Origin: Lates calcarifer
Taxonomy: Eukaryota > Chordata > Actinopteri > Centropomidae
Reading direction: 5' to 3'
Length of the DNA stretch: 64,000 nucleotides
NCBI RefSeq assembly: GCF_001640805.2
Contig: NC_066835.1
Span: forward strand, 22,173,360-22,237,359
Below the pieces are notes generated by a model. It ran no database searches, had not been told where the DNA came from, and saw only the letters and a list, made by a program, of their open reading frames with translations. Both the position numbers and the translations under genes were made by a program. Each line of letters opens with the position of its first letter. Within the stretch, counting starts at the first letter, position 1. Below, one piece after another: positions 29,201 through 41,085 of this stretch.

Positions 29201-30263
29201 GCAGTTAAATAAAGAAGATAAACAAGTTTGATTTGAACCATATGGAGGCTGTAAAGTCACCTGTAAAAACCAAATGACAGGAAACTCCAGTGTGTCGATG
29301 ATGCTCATTACTTTATTCTACAGCTGTTAATAAATCACCTGGCTGGGATCCTATGAGATACTAGACTTGCAGCAGTTTAAACTGCTGCTGCTGTGGTCAC
29401 CTTGGCCTCTGGTCATTTGCTAATGAGACATTTTGTTGATGAGCTGCAGCAGTGTTGTTCTCACCCTGATCGCAGCGCGGTGACGATGCAGTCAGAGCAG
29501 AAGCGGTGCAGACACTCTTTGGTGGTCATGGTGTTCTTCAGCATGTCCAGACAGATGGGACACATCAGCTCGCTGTGCAGAGAGCGAGGAGACACCGCCA
29601 CCTCCGTCCCATCCATGATCGCCTCCTGGACACACACAAACACACACAACATTATGGACAGGATTCCTACAGACATACAACTTTTTACTGAAGAGTGAGA
29701 GCTGTTTAGTGTAACCAGAAACATCACTACATATCACCACCAGACTCCACTGACAAAAACAGGAATTTTACCTCACAGAGCACAGGAGCTGCTGGAATAC
29801 CACTGCCTCCATCTGTTAGTGTGTCTGTGTTACTGTGTGACTTTCAGTGGTGGAAGAAGTAATCAGATACTTTACTGCAGTAAAAGTACCACACAGTAAC
29901 ACAGACACACTAACAGATGGAGGCAGTGGTATTCCAGCAGCTCCTGTATTCTGATTAGTTAAATTCCTGTTTTTGTCAGTGGAGTCTGGTGCTGATAAAC
30001 CTGCTGTTTGTAGTTAGCTCAGTACTGCACCATTTACATCCTAAAACATGGAAATAAGGCCCAGATTAAAAAGGACCAGAGTCATCCTTTCATCTGAACT
30101 CACATTCTTCATATCGGATGGTGTATCATGTTTCTTATGTCTTTGTCATCTTCCAATTGTGACGACAAAGTGAAGACAGGTTTACCTGAGGGCTCCTGTG
30201 CAGCTCGTACAGACTCAGCTCCCAGGTCTTACTGGGAGTCTGGATGTTTACTGGAGCTGCCAT
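26273..30263 (-). CDS. ring1: E3 ubiquitin-protein ligase RING1 (Polycomb PRC1 catalytic subunit)
   Basis: RING1 mono-ubiquitinates histone H2A as the catalytic core of PRC1. Coding exons: 30186-30263, 29465-29625, 28924-29139, 27553-27873, 26724-26994, 26273-26431, about 401 aa (human 406). The N-terminus contains [16 protein letters not shown]. The C3HC4 RING lies at roughly residues 45-90 (CPIC, CLHRFC, CPTC), within the near-invariant [20 protein letters not shown] region. An acidic/basic low-complexity linker follows. The C-terminal RAWUL domain ([50 protein letters not shown]) binds CBX/RYBP and is interrupted by a Gly/Glu-rich insert; that insert marks RING1 rather than RNF2. Unlike the mammalian end at YAPTKDPK, the protein continues with a ~20-residue Gln/Pro-rich tail. 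The exon-3 donor could be at 28924 or 28915 (same phase, 3 residues apart). A 5' UTR exon lies at 30893-31000. Confidence 0.96.
26505..26585. repeat. Fragment of the fold-back (MITE-like) repeat family
   Basis: It contains the terminal motif GGACAAACATCTTTGGAATCAG and a CCCTATCAATCATTTACA segment, both shared with the ends of the element at 28211-28658. It looks like a deletion derivative keeping only the two termini, lying in ring1 intron 5. Confidence 0.5.
28211..28658. repeat. Fold-back MITE-like element with ~50-bp inverted termini
   Basis: The left end (GGACAAAGGTCTTTGGAATCGG...) pairs with the reverse complement of the right end (GGACAGAAATCTCTGGAATCAG...) over about 50 bases, with several mismatches. 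The interior repeats motifs such as CAGACTCCACTGACAAAAAC and TATTCCAGCAGCTCCTGTG that recur near 29.7-30.0, 32.2-32.5 and 51.7-51.9 kb. It carries no transposase, so it is non-autonomous. It lies in ring1 intron 3. Confidence 0.65.
29654..30060. repeat. Fold-back element with 58-bp perfect inverted repeat
   Basis: The arms at 29782-29839 and 29890-29947 are exact reverse complements over 58 bases, separated by a 50-base spacer. Flanking segments (CAGACTCCACTGACAAAAAC on one side, TTTTTGTCAGTGGAGTCTGG on the other) extend the palindrome imperfectly. It belongs to the same family as 28211-28658 and lies in ring1 intron 1. Confidence 0.75.
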
Positions 30264-30892
30264 GGCTGCTGTTTCCCACAATCCTCACTGGACAGAGGGC
30301 GAGAGAGAAAACACATACGTTAACTGTAAACACCTGTGAGAGCCGCTGGTCTGAGCGAAAACTCAAACTCACTTGGACAAGGAGTCCTGCATCAGATGGT
30401 TCGACCCCCACAGAGGCCTGATCATTTTGCACATTTGAACCTGTTTATGTCTCCTTTGTCATGTTATTTGATTGGTTTAACAGTCACTTCATACAGAGGC
30501 TATAGTCCAGGGGCCCCTGACTCCTCGGGGCCTGGGGGACAGCCCCTGCTTTAAAGGACCGCACAGATAAACACAACTGTAACTGTGTTTAAATAAAGTT
30601 TATATGAAACCTACACACACATCACAGAAACAAAATGACTTGGCTGGGTGGTGTTAAAGTGGCTCTACGGCGGGAGAATCAGTCTTTATTGTGATAAAAG
30701 CACAAAAACTCCCCGGTGAATCCTGTTAACGTTACAACTTTGTACCAGTGGCTCTTCAACACGCTTTAAACCGACGAGGAACTTCGTAAAGTTTAATTCT
30801 TCTGAGGATTTCACAAATAAAGAGCTAAGTCATCGTTTTCATCGACGAAGACTTTCAAGCAGAGTCAGAAAAGCAGGAAGTATAAACTCACC

Positions 30893-31000
30893 TGACGCCT
30901 AACTGATGGACAGCTGACCGGAGGAGACACGACCCCCTCCCGCTACACAAACACAAACACAAACACAACCGCCCAAAAACTCCTCCAACAACACGCACTG
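30893..31000 (-). other. ring1: ring1 5' UTR exon and CpG-rich promoter edge
   Basis: A donor GTGAGTTT on the minus strand at 30885-30892 and an acceptor TGTCCAG just upstream of the ATG-bearing exon (about 30290) define a non-coding first exon. The upstream DNA to about 31260 is locally CpG-rich, as expected for a housekeeping promoter. The exact transcription start is not determinable. Confidence 0.6.
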
Positions 31001-31269
31001 GTGTCTGTTCTCTGCCCGAGGCTTCACAGTGTCGGCGGAGAGGCTCTGAGTTCAGGCTCAGCGTCGCCCGAACAAGAAAAAGACCAAAAAAATATCAAGA
31101 GCGCAACATTTTCCGAGACCCAGCAGCTAGCTAACGTTAGCTGTAGACATCTTTCTTCTTCTCTCTCCCCGGAACAACTCGCCTCTTGTCCGCCTGCTGC
31201 TGGGCGCCCACAGCGCCTCCCAGCGGCGAGTCGGAGAACTGCAGCAGAGGACACTGTTAACCACGGCAC

Positions 31270-33287
31270 CGCTGAACCACCCGACTGGACTGACCTACAC
31301 ATTTATCATAATAAATATATCAGAGTTGTTCGTGTTAATTATTTGAAATTTGATTTCACAATAAAAATCAAATTTCTGCAGAATAACAAATAACTGAATA
31401 AAAAATGAATCATGTACAGTATGGCAGATGCAGGGTCGACCTCTGGTTCTGATTGGTTATTCCCTGTCTGATCAGACGTGATCAGTTGAGAAATGCTTCT
31501 CAAAGTGACTTTTCCACTTGGCTGTAAATAAGTAAAGAATAAATAGAGAGTTTCACAGAGTGAGAAACTTGTATTTCTCAGGCCACTGAGCTGTTAACTG
31601 CTCACTGAGTCAGGTGTTGGTTAGGCTTTAAACAGCACTTTAAAAATAGCGTCAATAAAAACGGAATAGAAAAGAATAATTTGAATGATTACACAGTAAT
31701 TTACATCCCTCTGATTCACTGTTACATTTTAAATGTTCATTTGTGCCTCAGTGAGTCTCCTTTGTGTTTTAAGGCGTTCCACAGATAAACTCACCTGGTT
31801 TCCCTCCCTCCATTATTCTCCACAAGAGGAACAAACCTCTCAGTTCATATCCAATGGTCCCAGGTTCAATGAATGCTGCTGAAGATGTGTCATTTTCTGA
31901 GTGGTATGATAATGACTGAGTCTTTGGGTAATTATTATAAAGGAATGATATGTGCTAGCTGGTGAAGTATAACCTGTGGGTGCCAGCACCACACCTCACG
32001 CTGCACCACCCTAACAGTGTTCATTTAACTCAGTGGAATGTGTCAGAGTCAGAGCAGCCTCAGAGCAGCTGTCCATGGTGACAGATATGAAAGACAGGAT
32101 GGAGCTGGGCTTCTGGAAAATTCCATTCAGTTGCCAGTTTATTAGGTACATCAGCTTATACTCAGTGGTGGAAAAAATCCTCACATACAGAGGACATGAT
32201 AGGATTCCTACAGAGACAGAGCTTTTTATTAAAGAGGAAGATCCTTTTAGTTTAACCAGAAACAGCTCTGTATATCACTACCAGACTCCATTGACAAAAA
32301 CAGGGATTTTACTGAGCAGAACACAGGAGCTGCTGGAATACCACTGCCTCCATCTCAGTTCATTGTCTCAGTTTGTTTGTGTTGTTCTGTCACTCTGAAG
32401 AAGTGTTCAGATCCTTCTACTCAGTAAAAGTAGCACACAGTAACACAAACACACTGACAGACGGAGGCTGCAGGAGATGAAAACTCCTGTGTTCTTCCCT
32501 GTAAAATGACTGTTTCTGTCAGTGGACTCTGGCAGAGATGTTCAGCGATGTTTCTACTGTGAGCAGCTTTTTGTTGTAGCTGGTGGAGGTGGAGTTCATC
32601 TCAGCTACTTTCTGTACTCATGAGTAGTTTTATGTAAAGCAGCTGATTGACAGAAAATCAATCAACAACTAGTTTAATCATTGATCCAGCATTTTTCAAT
32701 GATTTGTGCTGATCTCCAGAGACTGTAGTTTTACATATTTTTATATCATCATTAGTAATGTCCTTTCTTTCTTTAAGTGTTTATATGTGATATGTTTAAC
32801 TCATTGCAAATATTTTAAATGGACTGTTTAATAAGCCCTATATTTATCATTTCATAAAGGTTTTATAACACTGCCACTGTGAGTGGAGGCGCTGAATGAA
32901 ACAGAATGAGGCCAAAATGCAGCTATCATTGATTTATTGATTAAGACAGTTACATATTATTTCAGAAATTAGATTAAAAGCAACTTTTTTCTCAACTTTA
33001 CAATCACAAACTATTAATTGCAATAAACTATAGAATAAGATATTACACACACACACACACACACGACCTGTAATTAATCTAGAGATCATGTGATGCACAG
33101 TCTAACTCACACATGCAAACAATAAATAGGATAATAAATAGAATAATAATAAAAGGTTAAATACCTGCCACTGATTAGTGAAATATAGATTTTCATAATT
33201 CAGATGCACACGTGATAAACTGGTAAAACGATCAGATAAATCTTTCTCTCGTACAGTAAAGTTCCTGATCTGGCTGAGTTCTGCTCT
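31270..33287. other. Intergenic interval, includes gene A 3' UTR
   Basis: No coding exon is seen. A fold-back repeat copy lies at about 32165-32540 and a (CA)n microsatellite at 33045-33064. A minus-strand AATAAA (plus TTTATT at 32933-32938), about 350 bases beyond the gene A stop, is the likely polyadenylation signal of gene A. Confidence 0.6.
32165..32540. repeat. Fold-back MITE-like element, third copy
   Basis: It shares GGATTCCTACAGAGACAGAGC, the CAGACTCCATTGACAAAAAC and GGAGCTGCTGGAATACCACT segments, and an inverted partner (CACACAGTAACACAAACACAC...) with the elements at 28.2 and 29.7 kb. The inverted arms are imperfect. Confidence 0.6.
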
Positions 33288-36200
33288 TTACAGCAGGACG
33301 ACAGCGATCAGAGCCACTGTGACAGAAATGAGGCTGATTCTGTTGTTGACTGCAGCTGCTGTTGCTGCTGCGTTGCCTCCTGCTCCTGCTGCTGCTGCTG
33401 TTGTTATTGTTGCTGCTGGTGCTGCTGTTGTTGCTGTTGCTGTGTTGCTGGATGAAGGTCTTGACGCTGCTGCTTCTGCTGCGGTTGCTGTTGCTGAAGC
33501 GGCTGTTGCTGCTGCCTGAGCTGTTGATGCCATCAGTGCTGCCAGGTCTGCTGTGTTTTGTGCTGTTGTTGCTGACACCGCCTGTGCTGCTGTTTCCGCT
33601 GCTGTTGTTGCTGCCATTGCTGTTGCTTGTGCCATCTCTGCCACTGCTTGAGCCTCTGCTATTGATGCACGTTCTGCTGCTGTTGATCCTGAGGCGTCTG
33701 ATAAGATGTCCTGGAGTTGTTCTGCAGCTTGTGCTGATTCTGTGGCCACTGTTTTGGCAGCTTCTGCAGCTGCTGCCATCGTTTCAGGTGTTGCTCTTGC
33801 GGATGCTGCCATTGTTGCTGCATCTGCTGCTTTATTTGCTGCTTTTGCTGATTTTGATGCTGACGCTGCGATCCGTGCTGCTTGTAGTGCTGCTGCAGCC
33901 GGTGATGCTGTTGAAGCTGCTCGGACTGCTGCTTGTGCTGCTGCATCTGCTGCTTCAGCTGCTTTTCTCGCTGCATCTCTCGCCATGTCCACAGGTGCTG
34001 CCCCTGCTGCAACCAATATGGCGGCTCTTGCTGCTAGTTTTGAAGCCTTTGCTGCATTTTGTGCTGCTTCAGATGCTTCTGGTCCGGCAGCTGCAGCTGC
34101 TGCAGCGGCTGCTGAGGCGGCTGCTGCTGCTGCTGCAGTTGACCCCACTACTGCTGATTCCTGTGCTTTAGCTGCTGCTGCCACTGTGGTCGCTGTGGAT
34201 CCTGCGTTGCTGTTGGGTGCTGGTTTTACGGTGGTTGGTGTTGGTGTCACACTTGCAGCTGGACCTTGAGATGCTGTTGGCAGCAGAGCTCCTGCTGCTT
34301 TGGCTGCTGCTGTCGCAGCTTTTGCTGCTGCTGCTGCTGTCGATGACATTATTCCTGTGCTGTCTGCGTTTGCAGCTTCTACTGCTGTTTCTGCTGTAAT
34401 TGCTGTTGCTTCTGTCATATCTGCCACTGTTTCTGCTACCTGCACTGCTGAACGCGTCACCTCTGTCATTCCTGCTGCTTCTTCCGCAGTGACTGCTGAT
34501 AATGCTTCTAGTGCTCCTTCTGCTGATTTTTCGACTGTTTGTGCAGCTTCTGAAGTTGCTGTCATTGCTTCTGGTGTTGCTGATTCTGCAGCTTTTGTTG
34601 CTGCTATTGCAGCTTTCCTTGCTGCCACTGAAGCCTTTGACGATGCCTCTGCAATTTTTGCTGCCACATCTGCTGTTGATTCAGGTGCTGTTGCTGCTGC
34701 TTGCATTGCTGCTAGTGCTGCTGCTTCTGCTGCCTCTGCAGCATTGTTGGCTGCTTTTGCTGCCAGTGTTGCTGGTGCTTCTCCTTCTGCTACCAATGTG
34801 GCAGCTCTAGCTGCTACCTGTGCAGCTTTGACTGCAGCTTCTACTTCTTTGGACGTTGTTGCTCCAGCAGCTGCTGCTGTTGAGGCTGCCATTGCTGTTG
34901 CTGCTGCTGCTGCTGCTGTGGATGTTGTCACTGCGGCAGTCTGTCGTCTTGTGGCTGGTGATGGTGTTGATGGTGCTGTGGATGCACTGATGCCTGCAGT
35001 TGGGAGTGCAGCCTCGGCTGCTGATGCTGCTGCCGCGGCACCTTTTGCTGCTGACACCATCAGAGCTGCCATGTCGTCTGTTGTTGCTGTTCCAGTTGCT
35101 GTTGATGCTGTCAGCGCTGTTGCCTCTGCCATTTCTGCCACTCCCTTTGCTGCTGATAGTGACAAACGCGTTGCTGGCTCACTGGCAGATGATAACTCTG
35201 TTTTCAGTATTTCCGCAGCATGTTTTGCTTTTTCAGCCACTGTTTTTGTAGCTTCTTGAACTTTTTCCACAGCGGTTGTGTTACCAGAGGATGCCATTGT
35301 TGCTGCTTTAGCTGCTTCCTCAGCTGCCGTCGCTGCCATTGATGATATATTTGCTAGCTGTGCAAGTGTTTCTGCTTTCGATGCTGGTGCTGTTTTTGCT
35401 TCACGTGTTGCTGCTAATGCTGCCTCTTTGGCGGCTTCGGCAGCTTTTGTTGCTGCTGACGCTGCCACTGTTGGATGTTCTTCTCCTGCAGCCACTAACG
35501 CTGCAGCTCTGGCTGCTTCTTCTGCTGCCTTTATTGCTTTGGCTGCAGCTGGGGATGTTGTTGCTCCAGCGGCCGCAGAGGTGGCTGCTGCTGCTGCTGC
35601 AGAAGTTGCCGCAGCTGCTGCAGCGGCTGATGCTGCCTTCACTGTCACTGCTGCTGTTGTGGTTGCATCTTGCACTGTGGCTCCTGCTGCTGCTGCCGCT
35701 GCTGCTGCTGCACCTGCTTGTTTTGCTGCATTTAAGGCTTCTTTTGCTTTTTCCATGGATGCTGCTGCCATTTCAGCTGCTTTCTCTTCTGATGTTGCTG
35801 AAACAGCCTCTGCAGCTGTCTCTGCAGTTTCTGCAGCCTTTGTGGCTGCTGTCTCGGCCGCAGCTATTGCTAATTTTATTGCAGCTATAGTTTCTGCTGG
35901 TGCTGACCCTGTGGTTGCTGCTTTCAGTAATGCTTTGAGGGCCTCTGCTGCTTCCTCTGCTTCCTTTGCTGCTGCTTTCGCAGCTGTTATAGCAGCTGCT
36001 GCAGTTTCTGGTGTTGCTCCTGATGCTTCAGCGTTTGCTGCTAAGCTTGCTGCTGTTGCTGCTGCTTTCGCTGCTGCTGCGGCTTTTATTGATGCAGCAA
36101 GTGTTTGCTCTGCTAATTTTGCTGATGCTGCTGGTGCTGCTGTTGCTGCGCCTATTGCTGCTGTTGCAGCTGCTGTAGCTGCATCTGCTGCCTTTGCTGC

Positions 36201-37543
36201 TGCTTCTGCTGCCTCTGTCGGTGATGCTTTCCCGTCTGTCACTGCCTCTGCAGCAGCTGCTGCTGCTAGTGCAGCTAGTGATGCATTTTGTGCAGCTGCT
36301 GATGTTTGTCCTGCAGCGGCTGCTGTTGTTGCTGCTGCTGCTGCAGCGACTGCTGTTGCTGCAGCTGTCGCTGATGTGGCTGCTGCCGTGGCTGCTGCCA
36401 TGGCTGTGGAAAGAGGCAGTGATGCATTTGATGTCATTGCTGCTGTTGTTGTTGTTGCTGTGGTTGTTGTTGCAGCTTGTTGAGGTGTTGCTGCAGAAAG
36501 AGCTGCTACAGCAGCAGCAGCGGCTGATGCAGCTTTTCCTGCAGCTGCGGCTGCCTTTGCTGCCTTTGTTGCTTCCTTAGCTGCTTCAGCTGCTTCTGTT
36601 GCATTTGCAGCTGCCATTTCTTCAGTTGTTGCCATGGCAGCGGCAGCTGCGGCTTCAGCTGCTGCTTTCGCTTTAGTTGCTGTTGTTGCAGCCATTTCTG
36701 CTGCTGTCTCTGCTGCTAAAATTGCTAACTGCATTATTTCTGTGTCTGTGTTTCCTCCAGTTGTTGGTTCCTTGGCTGCTTTCAGTGCCTCCTGTATTGC
36801 CTCCAGAGCTCTCTCTGCAGTTTCTGCTGCCTCTGCTGCGGCTGCTGCAGCTTGCTGTGCAGTTTCTGCCGTCACTGCAGAGGAAGCCTTGGCTGCTGCT
36901 TCTGCTGCTTTATCTGCTGCAAGTGATGCGTTGGTTGATGCTTCTGCTATTTTTTCTATTAATTCTGCAGTTGTTGCTGGTGCTTCTTCAGCTGCCTGTT
37001 TTGCTGCACTTGCTGCTGCTTTGGCTGCTTCGGCTGCTTTGGCTGCTAGTTGTGCTGCCTCAGTTGGTGGTAGTTGTCCATTTAGTACTGCTGCAGCAGC
37101 TAATGCTGCTTCCTGTGCGGCTATGGCAGCAGCTTCTGCAGCTGCGGCTGCTGCTTCAGCGGCGGGTCCTGTCGTGGCTGCTGCTGCTGTTGCTGCTGTT
37201 GCTGCTGCTGTTGCTGCAATCGCCGCTGCAGCTGCTGTTGCTGCTGCTGTCGCACTCTGTGCAGTTGCTCCTGGTGATGGTCCAGCTGTTGTTACTGCAG
37301 TTGATGGAGCAGTGGGTTGGGATTGTGTCACAGCACTGGTTGTATTTGGAGCCGTTGTTGTTACACTTCGGGGACACCTGAGTCTCAGGCTTCCCTCAGC
37401 AGGCTGACTGTTGGAAGCTGTTTCCATTCAAGAGTTTGGTCAGAATGCAGTCAAATATTTCAGGCTTATTGTGGTTTCCAGTTTGAATTATTGATCTATT
37501 ACTTACCAGTCAGTATCAAGACAAGGATAAAAGCCTTGATCAT
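33288..37543 (-). CDS. Gene A: giant Ala-rich secreted protein with predicted GPI anchor
   Basis: The signal exon is 37507-37543 (MIKAFILVLILT, donor GTAAGT, phase 1). It joins a single 4.1-kb exon, 33288-37417, giving about 1388 aa. The mature N-terminus is ASNSQPAEGS, then a Thr/Ser/Pro-rich stretch. Five degenerate ~230-285-residue repeats start near residues 100, 385, 635, 867 and 1122. Each opens with a helix, a turn (VLNGQLPPTEAA, LVAAGEEHPTVAA, ILVAAGAAPVDMA), then long Ala-rich helices with spaced Lys/Glu, and is separated from the next by Thr/Ser-rich linkers. The C-terminus (NNRISLISVTVALIAVVLL) is hydrophobic with no basic tail, as in GPI signals. Three cysteines at most are seen. 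The promoter has a TATA box and a non-coding exon. An in-frame ATG 18 codons upstream (37595-37597) is possible but gives a poorer signal peptide. Function unknown; a mucosal or surface coat protein is a guess. The long plus-strand ORFs here are shadows. Confidence 0.75.
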
Positions 37544-38492
37544 GGTGATTGATTTCTGTCCTCCTCCGCCTTCTTCTCCAAAACTATTTCTGATCATCTC
37601 CTGTAAAAACACAGCAGTTAGGAGCAGATAAGAGATGACGTCAACATGTGATGAGAACAAGAGGAGAGTGGTGTCTTGTTGGTGAGTAACTCTGCTGGTG
37701 AGTGGGTGTAAATGCAGAAAGAGAGAGCGATCATTCCTGATGTGACCGGTGCTTTTAAAGAAATGATGTTGGAGCTAAAACAGCAGCTCAAACCCAGAAC
37801 ACGTCTTAAAGATCTCTAAAGAAACACTGAGTCAGTGAAGCTTAAAGTCACGACCACAGGCATTTTACACAAAGATAAGCTGAATAATTGAATAGTTATT
37901 GGATCAGAAGGAAATTTAAAAACTCAGAGTTCGTGGCTGTTTGCTTTTCCTCTGGATCGTATCCCTTCAGCAGCAAATACTCAGAGCCCAAATAAAACCA
38001 GACTAACAGTAGAATATGAAATGAAGAACAGCAGCAGAGCCTCACATCAGAGAGGCTGAGAGCCATAAAATACAACAAAACATCTAATGATGAATTTACA
38101 GTTCTGTATCAGCAGAGAACCAAACAGATTTTTGTTTGAAAGTTAAAAACAAATAACCTGCTTTAATATTTGGTTACAAAACTAAGTAAAATATTAGTTA
38201 AACAAAAAGCAAAAAGCTAATTAAAAGGAAAATTGAAAAAGGCTCTGGAGAGATCATCCTGATCTGTGATCAAAGCCTCTGCACCAATTACCTTTAATTA
38301 AAAAGAACTTTTTTGCCCTTAAATTTGCAAATTTACGTTTTAATAAAACAGAAAATCTATTTTAAATTTTTGTTCATGGAGCCATCGAAGCTTTCTTCAC
38401 TAATTCACATATTGATTCACAAATGACAGAAACATGATCCATGACAGGTTACAGGGGCCAGTGAACCAGGCTGAATCAAATGTGAGAAACAG

Positions 38493-38675
38493 GAAGCGAC
38501 CCGGCAGGTGAATGGTTAGGGTGCGTACCACCTGGGTCTCAGCACCCTGAGCAGTGAGTCCCCCTGGTTCAGCTCCTGATCCGGCTGGACCCTGCCGTCA
38601 CTCCCCCGCTCTCTCTCCCTCCATTTCCTGTCTCTCTTCACTGCTCCTCCCAGTAAAGACATAAACCTCCAAACC
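38493..38675 (+). mobile_element. tRNA-derived SINE
   Basis: The tRNA-like head has an A-box region (GGTGAATGGTTAGGGTGCG) and a B-box GGTTCAGCTCC. The body has CATTTCCTGTCTCTCTTCACTG and a tail with CAGTAAAGACATAAA, the usual ending of a common teleost SINE family. It lies in the first intron of gene A. Confidence 0.7.
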
Positions 38676-38700
38676 TTTTAAAAATCAGTGAAATACTCAC

Positions 38701-38809
38701 TTGGATGTTGGTGAACTCAGTGAGGTGATGAGGTCTCGCTCGGTGTCTCTCCTCTTCTTCAAGTTTGTCGTTGCTCTGTCTCTTGGTCTCCTCTTCAGCT
38801 CATTATATA
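38701..38809 (-). promoter_or_regulatory. Gene A TATA box and non-coding first exon
   Basis: On the minus strand a TATATAA box lies at 38803-38809. A purine-rich non-coding exon follows from about 38778 to 38701 and ends in the donor GTGAGTATT. It is spliced to an acceptor TTTTTACAG at 37601-37609, so exon 2 begins at 37600. The layout (TATA, short UTR exon, signal exon) matches genes B and C. Confidence 0.6.
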
Positions 38810-40899
38810 CGACCTCTTCACAGAGCGATGACCACAGGACCCACGTCACTGACTAATTAATGATAATGATCATGATGATAGACTTTCCCCTCCCACAGTG
38901 TAGGTGCAGGATCTCCTTTTCTCTGTAATTAGATGATGCTTGCTCTGTGCCTAATAAAGATGTGAAACTTGTCCAGTGACATTTTATGCAATTTCGACTG
39001 TAACCGTTAATCAAGATGCATTGTTTACTTTCAGTTGGCAGCAATTATCTGTTCATATATGAGTTCAGTTTGTGTCCTACACAGGCTGCACGTCACTACT
39101 TTGAATAGTTTTATTATGATGCATCATTATGATGTTTTCATCGAAAAGAAACTGATTTTATTGGTAACTGTGTGTTTTTGAATGTGAGTGTGTCACAGTT
39201 GGACCATCCCTGTGGACTGACAGATTTTAGATAAGTTGTGAATCAGTCTCTGTAGCTGGAGCCTGATGGCTCAGCTTCTGGCCAAGAAATGAAACAGCAC
39301 TAAGCATATTTAAAGTAATTTCTGGACTTCATTTATTACTGAATAAATAATGTCACTGTTAGTAATGAACAGTTTGTTACCACAGCTTTAAATTCAGTCT
39401 TAACAAACACTTAGTTAAAACTGTGTCTGTCTGCCTCCCTCCACTTTAAAGCCTCTCTGAACTGTGCAGAGAGTTGGGAGGGAGTTTGACACAGCGGATC
39501 AGAGGATGAGAGATCAGAATCAGACAGGGACGGTTGTTGTCTCTGTCACTGACTGAGTCACAAAGACCTGAGCCAAAGAGTTTAGTGGATCGCTGAGGAC
39601 CAGGGACAGACACAGGACCTGAGCACTGCAGCCACAAGAGGAATACTACCACCCAGTCGAAATGCAGCGAGAGAAATCTTCATCTCTGAGATCAGTGCAA
39701 GTTATTCTGAGTAAAGACACACTCTTTGATTCTGTGTTGAGACCAGTATCACCCCGGGTGTATAAACCCCTCTCACTGTAAATGTTTCTGATTTATCCAC
39801 CTTAACTAAAGTCAAAGTCAAAGAACAAATAGAAAACGTTTAAAACAGTAGAAATATATATGTGGTGTAAAACTGGACTGGATTTCTTTCTCGCTCATTC
39901 AGTGTTTGTTTCTCTCCATCGACTGGCCTACATCTCACCCATCTGTATGCAAAACCACAGTGTTGATCCGTCTCCATGTCCTATACTGAGACCTGACACA
40001 AATCAGCTAATTATAACAATCTATGAGTCTTGTTAAATTCCTTTAAAGTCTTCTCTTTGTGTCTGTTATGAGTCTGGATGGTTGAACAGTTTCACAGCCA
40101 TCAGACTGAACACAGGCTGTTAACATCACAGTTTAACTAGAGAGCAATAAAACTCTGCTGCAGTGGCTGTGGCTGAACCTGTGTGCTGGGTGTCACACAG
40201 GTTTTAATGAACATCACCCTCCCTGTGATCATTTCTTCTAATTACAGAGAACATTCAACTCTGTAGCTACAACAAACAGCAGGACACTCCTCATCAACTT
40301 TGACCTGATCAATGACACAAACTAAATCTAAAATCACTGAGGACACTGCATCTTCTATTAGGAAATAACAGGGTTTTCATTTCCATCCAGTTTTTCAGCC
40401 TGGTCCAGTGACATCTGTTAGATTGAATCATTTCTCAAGGTCAGTGTAAATGTTAGAAAAGGAGCAGAACCAGCACACTCTCAGTGTAACACTGTTAATC
40501 TGACATGTTACTAATCAGATCTGGAATCTGTGGTTATTTTCTTTCAACCACACCCAAACAAGAAAACGATTAGAAACAGTCATGGTTATATCATCGTCCA
40601 CACTGATCATTATCCGGGCTGTTTGTTTCAGGTGAATTATTATAGAAACAGGCTGTAGAAATCTCCACACGCCCTAAAACACTGAGTGTCCACAGCAGCA
40701 GCTACAGACTGAGTAATCCCAGAGGCCAGAATAACCCACTGACTCCCACTGTACACGGCCTCTTCACTATTTCACTCAGGCACCAACCAGGACTCCACAG
40801 CAGACCTGGGAACAGTTTCATTAGTGATTAATCGTTCAAGTTACTCTTAAGCTACAACACCAGAACAGATTCACTGGTACGAGCTTCTCAGTTACCTGA

Positions 40900-41085
40900 A
40901 CATGGCTCAGGAGGTAGAGCGGTCACCCACCAACCGGAAGGTCGTAGGAAGTGTCCTTAGGCAAAATCCTGAACCCACATTGGCCCTGATGTATGAATGT
41001 GTGTGTCTGTGTTAGGGGGCTCTTTGTATATATATGTAGAACAAGTGCTGTGTGAATGGTACAGTCCATTCACAGGTGGTGACTG
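40900..41085 (+). mobile_element. tRNA-derived SINE, degenerate
   Basis: The head ATGGCTCAGGAGGTAGAGCGGTC is a tRNA-type A-box region. The body contains GAAGTGTCCTTAGGCAAAATCCTGAACCC and GATGTATGAATGTGTGTG, text characteristic of a widespread teleost SINE. The region between the head and GAAGTGTCC is shortened, so the B box is lost. Confidence 0.75.

Noticed and set aside
26273..30263. Assignment as rnf2 rather than ring1
   Set aside because: The Gly-rich insert in the RAWUL domain and linkage to vps52/rps18 fit RING1; RNF2 lacks both.
33319..37407. Long plus-strand ORFs (Leu-rich and Ala/Val-rich) opposite gene A
   Set aside because: They are antisense or shifted readings of GCN/CTG-rich codons. 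They lack a signal exon, splice logic or domains, and gene A explains the openness.
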